DNA of 64,000 nt, from contig JACAEM010000031.1 of assembly GCA_013388855.1 (NCBI GenBank), forward strand, positions 208,810 to 272,809, in the 5' to 3' direction. The translations under genes and the position numbers were made by a program. This DNA comes from Chloroflexota bacterium (GTDB lineage Bacteria; Chloroflexota; Anaerolineae; Anaerolineales; Villigracilaceae). Under the pieces are notes generated by a model that was given only the letters and a program-made list of their open reading frames with translations, searched no databases and was not told where the DNA came from. Positions 51,535 through 59,911 of this stretch are shown piece after piece (the stretch's first letter is position 1; every line of letters starts with the position of its first letter).

Positions 51535-53730
51535 ATGAGAGGAGCTCGTTTAGGTTGTCTGACGGGGACTGGCATATTCGCCGCGTTGGTGACGGCTTTT
51601 GCCATCGCGGGATATGCCTTTGCGAGCGGCGGGACGATGTTCAGCCCCGGCTCGCTCAATTCTGAGCGGGGACTGCCTTTGGGCGGCGTTTCCTCCCATG
51701 CCGAAATCGCCGGTGACTGCGGGTCCTGTCATTCCGCCCCATGGGAGCCTGGAACCATGGATGACCGCTGTATCGCCTGCCATGCAGATATCACCGCACA
51801 GATGGGTGATCTCCTGACCGAGCACGGCAGAATGTACGCCATCGACCCGGAGGCACAATGTCGCGACTGTCACACGGAACATCATGGCCCTGACGCGTTA
51901 TTGACTGTGCTGGACGGCTGGAAGTATCCGCACGAGTTATCGGGATACATGTTGGACGCGCACCAATTCAAGGCTGAGAAGGAAGCGTTCAAATGCGCGG
52001 ATTGTCACGCCGCGGATGTAACAGTCTTTGACCTGAACGTCTGCTCTGCATGTCACCGTCTGCGTGATGCCGTGTTTATGGTGGATCACGTTGCCGCGTA
52101 TGGAGCATCCTGCCTCGATTGTCACGATGGTGTTGACAGGCTTGGCAAACATTTCACCCATGACCAATTCGTCTTCAAACTGACCGGCAAACACCTTGAA
52201 ATTGCCTGCGAAACTTGTCACACAGGGGCTCGTATTCTGGAGGATTACAAAAAGACCCCTCAGGATTGCGCGTCATGCCACGGAACCGACGATCCTCACG
52301 CTGGTACGTTGGGATCAGACTGTGCCTCCTGCCATTCGCCCGATGGCTGGACCACGGTCCATTTCGACCACAATCGTTCGGCTTTCAAACTGCTGTCCGG
52401 GCATGAAAATGTGGCGTGCGAAAATTGCCATATTGGTAATGTGTTCAAAGGCACGCCGGCAGATTGTTTCTCATGCCACCAGAATGACGACCCGCACAAA
52501 GGTACACTGGGACAGGATTGCGAATCCTGCCACAAGGCGACGACCTGGCAGGATGTAGATTTCGACCATTCGCGGTCTGTGTTCCCATTGATTGGCAAAC
52601 ATGTCAGTGTGGCATGCGAAAATTGTCATCAGGATGCCCTCTTCAAGAATGCCCCGACTGACTGTGCTTCCTGTCACACGGATGTTCATTCCGGGCAGAT
52701 GGGCAGGAACTGCGCCGACTGCCACAATCCACGCGATTGGAAGGATGTGGATTTCAATCACAGCAAGACCGGCTTCCCATTGATTGGCGGGCACAGCGGC
52801 GTCGCGTGTGCGAATTGTCACGTCAATGGACGGTATAAAGGTACTCCCTCGAATTGTTATGCATGTCACGCCGCGAAGGACCCGCATGGAGGACAGTTTG
52901 GCTCGGAATGCGGAAGCTGTCACAAGCCGACTTCCTGGAAGGATGTGAATTTCGATCACGGCAAGACAGGTTTCCCGTTGAACGGCGGGCATGGAAAGGT
53001 TCAGTGCAAGGCCTGTCACAGTAATGGCGTGTTCAAAGATACGCCGAGGGAGTGTGTCGCCTGCCATGCCAAAGATGACGCCCATAACGGTCAATTTGGG
53101 ACGGTGTGTTCCGCCTGCCATGATACGAGCAAGTGGAAGAACGCGACATTCAACCATGGCAATACGGGTTTCCCGCTGGCAGGTTCCCATGCGAATGTCG
53201 CCTGCAAGTCCTGCCACGCGAACAATACGTACAAGGGCACGCCGAAGAATTGCTTTGCCTGTCATTCAGGGAAGGATGCCCATAAAGGTCAGTTTGGCAC
53301 CGATTGCGGCTCGTGCCATAAGCCAACCAAGTGGTCCGACGTTAGTTTCAATCATGGCAATACCGGTTTCCCACTTTCCGGCAAGCATAACAACGTTCAA
53401 TGCAAAGCCTGTCATGCCAATGGCTACAAGGGGACGCCCACCAATTGTTATGCCTGTCATGCCAACAAGGACGAGCACAACGGTCAGTTTGGTACGAATT
53501 GCGGTTCCTGCCACACGCCCAGCGGGTGGGGAAATGCAACGTTCAACCATAACAATACCGGTTTCCCGCTTGTGGGCAAGCATGCAAAACTCAACTGTAC
53601 GAAGTGCCATTCCAATGGAACGTATAAGGGTACTCCGACACAGTGTGTCGCCTGTCATAAGGATAAACATAACGGAGAAAATGGCAACGATTGCAGTAAA
53701 TGTCATACCCCCAAGGGGTGGGGCGATTGA
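51535..53730 (+). CDS. giant multiheme cytochrome c with 30 CXXCH motifs
   Basis: 731 aa; I count 30 CXXCH sites. The N-terminus (RLGCLTGTGIFAALVTAFAIAGYAFA) is a membrane anchor or signal peptide. Residues ~55-215 carry six hemes with irregular spacing; the rest is eight tandem ~65-aa tri-heme units of the form H--V-C--CH-NG-YKGTP--C-(A/S)CH---D-H-GQFG--C--CH----W----F-H--TGFPL-G. Canonical units add three non-motif histidines (D-x-H, F-x-H, G-x-H), enough for bis-His ligation of each heme. Predicted to be an extracytoplasmic electron wire or reservoir. No close named family is evident to me. AAGGAGGAG precedes the ATG. Confidence 0.93.
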   Translation: MRGARLGCLTGTGIFAALVTAFAIAGYAFASGGTMFSPGSLNSERGLPLGGVSSHAEIAGDCGSCHSAPWEPGTMDDRCIACHADITAQMGDLLTEHGRMYAIDPEAQCRDCHTEHHGPDALLTVLDGWKYPHELSGYMLDAHQFKAEKEAFKCADCHAADVTVFDLNVCSACHRLRDAVFMVDHVAAYGASCLDCHDGVDRLGKHFTHDQFVFKLTGKHLEIACETCHTGARILEDYKKTPQDCASCHGTDDPHAGTLGSDCASCHSPDGWTTVHFDHNRSAFKLLSGHENVACENCHIGNVFKGTPADCFSCHQNDDPHKGTLGQDCESCHKATTWQDVDFDHSRSVFPLIGKHVSVACENCHQDALFKNAPTDCASCHTDVHSGQMGRNCADCHNPRDWKDVDFNHSKTGFPLIGGHSGVACANCHVNGRYKGTPSNCYACHAAKDPHGGQFGSECGSCHKPTSWKDVNFDHGKTGFPLNGGHGKVQCKACHSNGVFKDTPRECVACHAKDDAHNGQFGTVCSACHDTSKWKNATFNHGNTGFPLAGSHANVACKSCHANNTYKGTPKNCFACHSGKDAHKGQFGTDCGSCHKPTKWSDVSFNHGNTGFPLSGKHNNVQCKACHANGYKGTPTNCYACHANKDEHNGQFGTNCGSCHTPSGWGNATFNHNNTGFPLVGKHAKLNCTKCHSNGTYKGTPTQCVACHKDKHNGENGNDCSKCHTPKGWGD
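52189..53727 (+). repeat. eight in-frame tri-heme repeats of about 195 bp
   Basis: Coding repeats, hemes 7-30 of the 30-heme cytochrome. Units 4-7 are the most alike (AxKDxHxGQFGT-C, TGFPL-G); unit 3 has a shortened second spacer and unit 8 is truncated after its third heme. The gradient suggests expansion by duplication from the middle of the array. Confidence 0.9.
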
Positions 53731-53748
53731 ACGATAAACAATACGACC

Positions 53749-53781
53749 GTGGCATATCCGTGAAATAAACGGATATGCCAC
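53749..53781 (+). other. perfect intercistronic hairpin between the two cytochrome genes
   Basis: A 13-bp stem GTGGCATATCCGT / ACGGATATGCCAC with loop GAAATAA and no U run afterwards (GAATTTCTG). It probably stabilises or processes the upstream mRNA, or partly attenuates the second cytochrome gene, rather than terminating fully. Confidence 0.7.
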
Positions 53782-53808
53782 GAATTTCTGAATATCCCGG
53801 GAGGGCAA

Positions 53809-55206
53809 ATGCGAAATAATAACCGGTTGGGGTGTCTGACGGGGACAGGGATGATTGCAGCTTTGATCACCGCATTGGTCATTGCTGGATATGCCTATGC
53901 CAAAGGCGGGTTGTTGTATAACCCCGGCCCCTTGAATGCTCAAAGTGGGGAGATGCTTGGCGGGGTTACATCTCATGCGGAGACCGGCGAGGAGTGTAAA
54001 GCCTGTCATACCGCGCCATGGGAATCGACAAAGATGGAAGACCGCTGCGCCGATTGTCATGGCGGGATCGCGATCCAGATGAAGGATGTCGCATCATTGC
54101 ACGGGAGGATGTTGCACGACAACCCGAACCTGGGCTGTCGTCATTGTCACCCGGAACATCGCGGCGCCGACGCGCCTCTCACCGCATTGGAGGGCGCCGC
54201 GTTTCCGCACGAGGCGGTGGGTTTCTCATTAAACGGTCACCAACTTACAGCTGGGCACGAACCGTTTGCCTGTTCGGATTGTCACGGCGACGACATCACC
54301 ACATTCGACTTGTCCACCTGCGATGCCTGTCACCGCGAAATGGATATGGTCTTTATGACGGCACATACGTTGTCGTTTGGCTCCGATTGTCTCGCTTGTC
54401 ACGATGGCGTCGATAGCCTGGTCACGGATTTCGATCATGATAAGTTTTCGTTCAAGATCACCGGCAGGCATGTCGGATTGGAATGTGTAAAATGCCACCT
54501 TGATGCGCGCGGGCTGGACGATTTCCAGATGACTTTGCAGGACTGCGATTCCTGTCATCGCCGGGACGAGCCGCACGATGGACGCTTCGGATTTGATTGC
54601 GCGGCGTGTCATACCACGGACGGCTGGACGCCCGCCAAATTCGACCACAACCTGTCAGCGTTCAAACTGGAAGGGGAACATGCGGAAGTGCGTTGTGAGT
54701 CGTGTCATCAGAATGGGGTGTACCAGGGCACGCCGACCGATTGTTATTCCTGTCACCGGCAGGACGACGAGCATGATGGGCGTTTCGGGACCGATTGTTC
54801 GGCCTGCCATACCCCGAAAGATTGGGATGATGCCACGTTCGACCACAACCGGAGTAATTTCCCGTTGACAGGCCGGCACGTGGGACTGGCCTGTGAACAA
54901 TGTCATTCGAATGGTCAATTCGCGGGGCTTTCCACTGCCTGTGTAAGCTGTCACAGTGACCCGACATTCCATGCGGGAATGTTTGGCACCAACTGTGCGG
55001 AATGCCATACCACGGAAAATTGGTACGCCCCATATCGTGGTCCTCACCCGGGGATTGCTGATGAAGGCGGGCGCGGTGTAAATCATGGCGGTGCAACCTG
55101 TCGGCAGTGTCACACGCAGACCCTGCACTCAGCAACCTGCCTTGCCTGTCACAATAGCAATAATCCGGATGACGACGGAGGCGGCAGAGGCGGTGATGAC
55201 GATTAA
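53809..55206 (+). CDS. multiheme cytochrome c with 17 CXXCH motifs, paralogue of the 30-heme protein
   Basis: 465 aa; 17 CXXCH sites counted. It opens with the same RLGCLTGTG--AAL--A--IAGYA anchor and the same six-heme head (GGV-SHAE---EC--CH-APWE) as the 30-heme protein, followed by three tri-heme units (54466 to about 55030) and two terminal hemes, ending in a Gly/Asp-rich tail (DDDGGGRGGDDD). GGGAGG precedes the ATG. The two probably form one redox assembly with the cytochrome b. A strong terminator closes the operon. Confidence 0.93.
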   Translation: MRNNNRLGCLTGTGMIAALITALVIAGYAYAKGGLLYNPGPLNAQSGEMLGGVTSHAETGEECKACHTAPWESTKMEDRCADCHGGIAIQMKDVASLHGRMLHDNPNLGCRHCHPEHRGADAPLTALEGAAFPHEAVGFSLNGHQLTAGHEPFACSDCHGDDITTFDLSTCDACHREMDMVFMTAHTLSFGSDCLACHDGVDSLVTDFDHDKFSFKITGRHVGLECVKCHLDARGLDDFQMTLQDCDSCHRRDEPHDGRFGFDCAACHTTDGWTPAKFDHNLSAFKLEGEHAEVRCESCHQNGVYQGTPTDCYSCHRQDDEHDGRFGTDCSACHTPKDWDDATFDHNRSNFPLTGRHVGLACEQCHSNGQFAGLSTACVSCHSDPTFHAGMFGTNCAECHTTENWYAPYRGPHPGIADEGGRGVNHGGATCRQCHTQTLHSATCLACHNSNNPDDDGGGRGGDDD

Positions 55207-55244
55207 AAGAACTACTCCCCGTATCAACGGGGAGTAGTTCTTTT
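55205..55244 (+). terminator. terminator of the multiheme operon
   Basis: Perfect 16-bp stem AAAAGAACTACTCCCC / GGGGAGTAGTTCTTTT with an 8-nt loop; symmetric, so it can also serve the convergent DUF5667 gene. Confidence 0.95.
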
Positions 55245-55252
55245 ACAAGCGG

Positions 55253-56254
55253 TTATTTCTTGCCACCGTTGCCGTTCCCGCCAGAGCCGCTGCCGCCCGA
55301 GCCGGATCCACCAGAACCATTGTCAGGACCTGAACCGCTTCCATTTCCCGAACCGGATTCGTTATCGTTGTTTGAACCGGGGGTGGAATCGTAGTTGGGA
55401 CCACCCGGATTGTCGTTCGGTCCGCCGGGGTCGGTGTTCGGGCCTCCCGGCGCAGAGGTGGGTTGACCGTTCTGATTCTGATTCTGGTTTTGATTCTGCG
55501 TTCCAACTGGCGTGACAACGGGGGTGACATTTTGCCCAAAGTTGAACCCGTTGCGGACGGTATGGCGGAATTGTTCACGGTTGAGCAGTCCATCATCCAC
55601 CAATTGCAGGCGGAGCTGCAACATGGTTCGTGTGCGTTCCAGCAGAGGCAGGGCATCCGATGAAGCATGAAGTTGCAACTGCTCCATGTCGCGATCCTGC
55701 TGGCGTAATTGATCGCGAATCTGCAGGAGGGTTTGATCCAGTGCGGCATCCTCCATTTTGGCGCAAGTCTGCAAAGCCATTTGGATGTGCTGTTCGAGCC
55801 GCGCAGCGACTGCTTCGGGCGGGGTCTGCCCGGCTTCAGTCAGCGCCGTCATTTCCTGAATGCGGATTTGCGCCAGTTCCATCAGACGCGCAACTTTCTC
55901 CTCGGGGGTGTTCCTGAATTGCAGGCTGATATCCTCGCTCGCAGTTTTGACTGCATACAAGGGTTGACCAGGCAGGTCATCCTGGGCGGCGCTCACGGTT
56001 GCTCCGCCGCCAAACAACAGACCTGTGACTACGATGATCGATACGAGTATGTTCATTGCGAATTTCTCCTTTTCGAATGGTATCCACCTTATGTGACGGA
56101 GAAATCCTCGCGCAGATACTGTGGGTTCCAGTTTCATCGCCTCGTTGAGGAAATTCGCGCGGCCTCGCATGGCCATGGCGATGTCGCGCGGCGGGACGGA
56201 CTTGATCTCCTCAAGCCTTGTACTCACTTCGTTGTCGATTTCATCGTGATTCAT
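55253..56254 (-). CDS. DUF5667 domain protein, probable anti-sigma-type partner
   Basis: 333 aa from an ATG that overlaps the sigma TGA (ATGA). A cytoplasmic ~65 aa N-terminus with a RG(F/R)LRHIRW stretch is followed by one membrane helix (FAMNILVSIIVVTGLLFGGGATVSA), a DUF5667 domain (DLPGQPLYAVKTASEDISLQF, EEKVARLMELAQIRIQEM...) and a long Gln/Asn/Gly/Ser/Pro low-complexity tail. Such genes typically follow ECF sigma genes; I infer a membrane regulator of that sigma. Confidence 0.75.
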   Translation of the reverse strand: MNHDEIDNEVSTRLEEIKSVPPRDIAMAMRGRANFLNEAMKLEPTVSARGFLRHIRWIPFEKEKFAMNILVSIIVVTGLLFGGGATVSAAQDDLPGQPLYAVKTASEDISLQFRNTPEEKVARLMELAQIRIQEMTALTEAGQTPPEAVAARLEQHIQMALQTCAKMEDAALDQTLLQIRDQLRQQDRDMEQLQLHASSDALPLLERTRTMLQLRLQLVDDGLLNREQFRHTVRNGFNFGQNVTPVVTPVGTQNQNQNQNQNGQPTSAPGGPNTDPGGPNDNPGGPNYDSTPGSNNDNESGSGNGSGSGPDNGSGGSGSGGSGSGGNGNGGKK

Positions 56255-56823
56255 CTGCAATCCTTTTCGGATAAAAATTTCCGTAGACTTTCAAGTGCCC
56301 GATGCTGGATCGACTTGACCGCGCCAACCGGCTTGCCAAGAGCATTGGCCACTTCCTCGTTGCTCCACTCCTCCAGAAACTTCAACGCGACCACTTTTTG
56401 CTGATCGGGAGATAATCTCCGGATCGCATCACGGACCTGTCTCTGCCGGATGTGTTTCGCCGCTTCGTTCTCAGGGAGGTCTGTTTCGCTTCGAAGGGCT
56501 TCGTCCAACTGGGACGTTTCCTGCCAACTTCGGTAGTGATCCACGATCCAATTGTGGGCGATGCGGAACAGGTATGCCTGCAGGTGGTCACGCGGTCCCT
56601 GTTTGTTATGCAGAGACTTCAGGAAGCGCGAAAACGTATCTGCAACACAGTCTTCCGCCAGGGTGGTGTCTCCAAGCAGGCGCATGGCATAGCGGTAAAT
56701 GCCCGGGCTGTAGGCGTCATAGATCTGCGCCAGGGCTTGACGGTTGAACTGCGCTGCGCGTTGCAGAAGTCCCTGCTCTTCGGTCACTGGTATTCTCATC
56801 TTATAGGACGTTGAAACGGACAT
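56251..56823 (-). CDS. ECF RNA polymerase sigma factor
   Basis: 190 aa. Region 2 (ALAQIYDAYSPGIYRYAMRLLGDTTLAEDCVADTFSRFLKSL) and region 4 (LSPDQQKVVALKFLEEWSNEEVANALGKPVGAVKSIQHRALESLRKFL) are clear. It is coupled to the DUF5667 gene. ATG 56823 (with GAGAG upstream) or 56799 could be used. It is convergent with the multiheme operon; whether it controls that operon cannot be told from sequence. Confidence 0.92.
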   Translation of the reverse strand: MSVSTSYKMRIPVTEEQGLLQRAAQFNRQALAQIYDAYSPGIYRYAMRLLGDTTLAEDCVADTFSRFLKSLHNKQGPRDHLQAYLFRIAHNWIVDHYRSWQETSQLDEALRSETDLPENEAAKHIRQRQVRDAIRRLSPDQQKVVALKFLEEWSNEEVANALGKPVGAVKSIQHRALESLRKFLSEKDCR

Positions 56824-57017
56824 ATAGATACTCTCGCATGATCCTAGCAGGCGTATGTAAAGATTTGATAAAGGCTGGGTATTGATGTGGTAAAAGGCTT
56901 CAAGTCAGAGTAGACCGCCCTTTATGGATGCGAATGTGAACATTGTCGCATGTAGTGGTGACTTTTCATATTTTCTTGCCCGCAAAAAACGCTATATGAT
57001 TTTGATAAGGAGTCCCC

Positions 57018-57992
57018 ATGCCTGAACATAAAATTCTCTACCTGTCCCGCGCCGACGTCGAATCTGTCAACCTCCCGATGAAGGAGATCATCGACCTGCT
57101 GGAAAAAGCTTTCAAAGAAAAAGGCAACGGCAAAGTGGAAATGCCGCCGAAGCCCGGCATTCACACCATGCCCGACGCGTTCATCCATGCCATGCCCGCC
57201 TACATCCCCGCCATGCGTTCGGCGGGCATCAAGTGGGTCAGCGGTTATCCGGAAAATTTCAAGCGCGGCCTGCCATACATCACCGGCTTGATGATTCTGA
57301 ACGATGTCGAGACCGGCGTCCCGTATGCCGTCCTGGATTGCACGTGGATCACCGCCATGCGCACGGGCGCGGCTTCGGCGCTCTCGGCGAAATATCTGGC
57401 GCGCCCTGAATCGGCAACAGCGGGTATCCTCGCCTGCGGTGTGCAGGGACGCACCAACCTGGAAGCCCTGATGTGCCTGTTCCCGGTCAAGCGCGTCTAT
57501 GCTTATGATGTGTTGCCGGAGGTGCAGGAGAGATTCGTCGCCGAGATGTCCAGCCGGTTCAATGTTGAGGTCGTCGGGGTGAAAGAGCCGAGACAGGCGG
57601 TTGTCGAATCGGAGTTGGTGGTGACGTCCGGTCCGATTATAAAACACCCGACTCCCACCATCCAAAAGGATTGGCTAAAGCCCGGCGCGTATGGCTCGGC
57701 GGTGGACTTCGATTCGTACTGGACGGGAGAGTCGCTTCGGCAAATGGACCGCATCAGCACCGACGACCATGCCCAGTTCCATTACTACAAGTCGGTGGGA
57801 TACTTCCAGCAAACGCCGACTCCCTACGCGGACCTCGGTGAACTGGTCGCGGGATTGAAGCCCGGTCGCCAGGATGAGAGGGAGCGTACGCTGGCGATCA
57901 ACCTTGGGCTGGCGATGGACGATATGGCGGTTGCGCCGACGATCTACCAGCGCGCAAAGGAGATGGGGTTGGGGGTCTGGCTCCCGCTGTGA
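57018..57992 (+). CDS. ornithine cyclodeaminase/mu-crystallin family protein
   Basis: 324 aa. Family motifs: MPAYIPAMRSAGIKWVSGYPEN, DVETGVPYAVLDCTWITAMRTGAASALSAKYLARP (with Lys/Arg substrate residues), then a Rossmann part with GVQGRTNLEAL. Members deaminate ornithine to proline or reduce cyclic imines and related 2-oxo/amine substrates with NAD(P). The substrate is uncertain. GGAG precedes the ATG. It stands alone between the sigma gene and the LysM gene. Confidence 0.88.
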   Translation: MPEHKILYLSRADVESVNLPMKEIIDLLEKAFKEKGNGKVEMPPKPGIHTMPDAFIHAMPAYIPAMRSAGIKWVSGYPENFKRGLPYITGLMILNDVETGVPYAVLDCTWITAMRTGAASALSAKYLARPESATAGILACGVQGRTNLEALMCLFPVKRVYAYDVLPEVQERFVAEMSSRFNVEVVGVKEPRQAVVESELVVTSGPIIKHPTPTIQKDWLKPGAYGSAVDFDSYWTGESLRQMDRISTDDHAQFHYYKSVGYFQQTPTPYADLGELVAGLKPGRQDERERTLAINLGLAMDDMAVAPTIYQRAKEMGLGVWLPL

Positions 57993-58107
57993 TGCACATT
58001 CCCCCGGCGGTCAATTGAAACGGCTGGATGTGAGCCGTGTAGGGCAGGGTATGCCCACCAACGGGTGTGCCCTGCATGGGCGGAATATCACTGTGAGTGT
58101 TGGCTTT

Positions 58108-58863
58108 CTATTCGACAACCACTTTGTCCCGGTAAAACGTCATGAAGACATGCGAGTCTCCGCGCAGATTGAATTGCCCCTCGAACTTGCGTCCACCCAC
58201 CCAGGCGACATAGATGTACCATCCCGCCGGCACTTTGACATCGAACATGCTGCCCACCGGGTATTCGTTGATCACATGGAAGCCGTCTGTGGTTGTGCCT
58301 TGCAGGGATACATATACTTCAGTTTTGGCTTTGTTGGATAACCTGACCTTCCCATGCGGTGTACTTGCCGGAACGGTGCCATATGACCGCGGTATGAGCG
58401 GCTCCCTGACCGGCTCGATCACCAGACCGGATTTGGGGATGTAAAGGACCTGCCCAACGTACAACAAATTGATATTTGCAATGCCGGGGTTGGCAGACCA
58501 AAGTTCGTTGATGGTGACCCCGAACCGTTTGGCAATCCCGGAGAAGGTATCCCCATATTGCACAACATAGGTGTTGATGGTGATCGGAGGGCAGTTGCAG
58601 TCATCGATGGGGATGGGGTAGTTGCTGCCGGGGAGCGTGAGAAGTTGTCCTGAATAGAGTGTTGTGCCGATGCCAGGATTGGCGGCAAGGATGGCGGCAA
58701 CACTGGTACCGCAAGTCGCGGCGATGGACTCGAGCGTTTCCCCCGCGCTGACCACGTACACGCCGCCACAGATTCCCCCCGCCTGAGTCTCTGCAGGGAC
58801 TGCAAAGGCCGCTGTCAGGATCACGATGAGAAGAAAAAACCGGGTTATCCGTTTCTGGGACAT
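58108..58863 (-). CDS. secreted LysM-repeat protein
   Basis: 251 aa. Signal peptide (FFLLIVILTAAFAVPAETQA), then two LysM domains: YVVSAGETLESIAATCGTSVAAILAANPGI and YVVQYGDTFSGIAKRFGVTINELWSANPGI, each ending in a 'GQ-L-(L/I)P' strand. A C-terminal ~90 aa beta domain follows (KVRLSNKAKTEVYVSLQG...). It binds peptidoglycan outside the cell. The ATG has AAGGAG upstream, so longer open-frame starts are rejected. Confidence 0.9.
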   Translation of the reverse strand: MSQKRITRFFLLIVILTAAFAVPAETQAGGICGGVYVVSAGETLESIAATCGTSVAAILAANPGIGTTLYSGQLLTLPGSNYPIPIDDCNCPPITINTYVVQYGDTFSGIAKRFGVTINELWSANPGIANINLLYVGQVLYIPKSGLVIEPVREPLIPRSYGTVPASTPHGKVRLSNKAKTEVYVSLQGTTTDGFHVINEYPVGSMFDVKVPAGWYIYVAWVGGRKFEGQFNLRGDSHVFMTFYRDKVVVE

Positions 58864-58987
58864 GGTCAGTCTCCTTGGTAAAAGCCAAAAAAGCACTATC
58901 TTTATCATAAGCCGAAAAGGGGCGAAAGGCAATCGGGAAAAAAGACCCAGCAGTCCTGCACCTTGGTTCATCGCGAAAAGCTGGCTG

Positions 58988-59833
58988 CTAATAGTTATAA
59001 AACCCTCTCCCTGTCTTCCTCCCCAAATATCCTGCATCCACCATCTTGCGGAGCAATGGGGCGGGACGATATTTGTCTTCGCCGAGGTCGCGGTGCAACA
59101 CTTCCATGATGGACAGTACCACGTCCAGACCGATCAAGTCTGCGAGGGCAAGCGGACCCATCGGGTGGTTCATGCCGAGTTTCATCACCGCGTCAATGGC
59201 TTCCTTCGTGCCGATTCCCTCCTGCAGGGTAAAGATCGCTTCGTTGATCATCGGGCATAAAATGCGGTTGGAGATAAAGCCAGGCGAGTCGTTGGCTTCC
59301 CAGGCTTCCTTGCCCATAACTTTGCACAGTTCGAGCGTAGTGGACAACGTCTCTTCGCTGGTGGCGAGTCCCTTGATGATTTCGACGAGTCGCATCAACG
59401 GCACGGGATTCATGAAATGCATTCCGATCACTCTTTCAGGACGGTTGGTCTGCGCGGCGATTTTCGTGATCGAAATGGACGATGTGTTGCTTGCCAGAAT
59501 CACCCCTCTGCGCGCGGCGGCGTCCATTTCCTTGAAGATTTTGAACTTGAGCTCAGGGTTTTCGGTGGCGGCTTCGATAACAAAGTCCGCCGCATCCATC
59601 GTATCCATGTTCGAGACGAATTGGATCGCATCCGCATTGGCTTTTTGTTCCGCGGTGATCGTCCCTTTCTCCAACAATTTGCCCGTGGATTTGGCAATGG
59701 CGGCTTTGGCTTTTTCCAGCGCGGCGGGCATCACATCCATGCAGGTGACTTGATAGCCCGATGTCGCAGCCACTTGCGCGATGCCATTGCCCATGGTGCC
59801 AGCCCCCACAACAAAAATAGTTTTGATGGTCAT
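58988..59833 (-). CDS. hbd: 3-hydroxybutyryl-CoA dehydrogenase
   Basis: 281 aa. NAD(P)-binding [14 protein letters not shown], catalytic His/Glu region [17 protein letters not shown], and the C-terminal [20 protein letters not shown]...[18 protein letters not shown]. It interconverts acetoacetyl-CoA and 3-hydroxybutyryl-CoA. With the thiolase gene 0.7 kb upstream on the same strand it covers the first two steps of butyryl-CoA or PHB-type metabolism, or the last steps of beta-oxidation. Confidence 0.93.
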   Translation of the reverse strand: MTIKTIFVVGAGTMGNGIAQVAATSGYQVTCMDVMPAALEKAKAAIAKSTGKLLEKGTITAEQKANADAIQFVSNMDTMDAADFVIEAATENPELKFKIFKEMDAAARRGVILASNTSSISITKIAAQTNRPERVIGMHFMNPVPLMRLVEIIKGLATSEETLSTTLELCKVMGKEAWEANDSPGFISNRILCPMINEAIFTLQEGIGTKEAIDAVMKLGMNHPMGPLALADLIGLDVVLSIMEVLHRDLGEDKYRPAPLLRKMVDAGYLGRKTGRGFYNY

Positions 59834-59844
59834 GTTGTCTCCTC

Positions 59845-59911
59845 GTTTCCAGTGCCATTGCGAGGGTGATTGAGCAGGCGGCGTTCATCCAGCGGTCGCT
59901 CGCAATGACAC
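59845..59911. repeat. dispersed palindromic repeat (CATTGCGAGG type)
   Basis: GTGCCATTGCGAGGG ... CGCTCGCAATGACAC form inverted ends around a short centre. This type is widespread as an intergenic repeat in bacteria. A related but longer copy lies at 61703-61806. Confidence 0.6.

Noticed and set aside
52189..53727. CRISPR-like regular repeats
   Set aside because: The ~195-bp periodicity is an in-frame coding repeat of heme-binding units, not short repeats with unique spacers.
58042..58074. GCAGGG...CCCTGC hairpin downstream of the ornithine cyclodeaminase-like gene
   Set aside because: The stem is interrupted and lacks a U run; it might be another dispersed repeat, but I have no second copy in the window.
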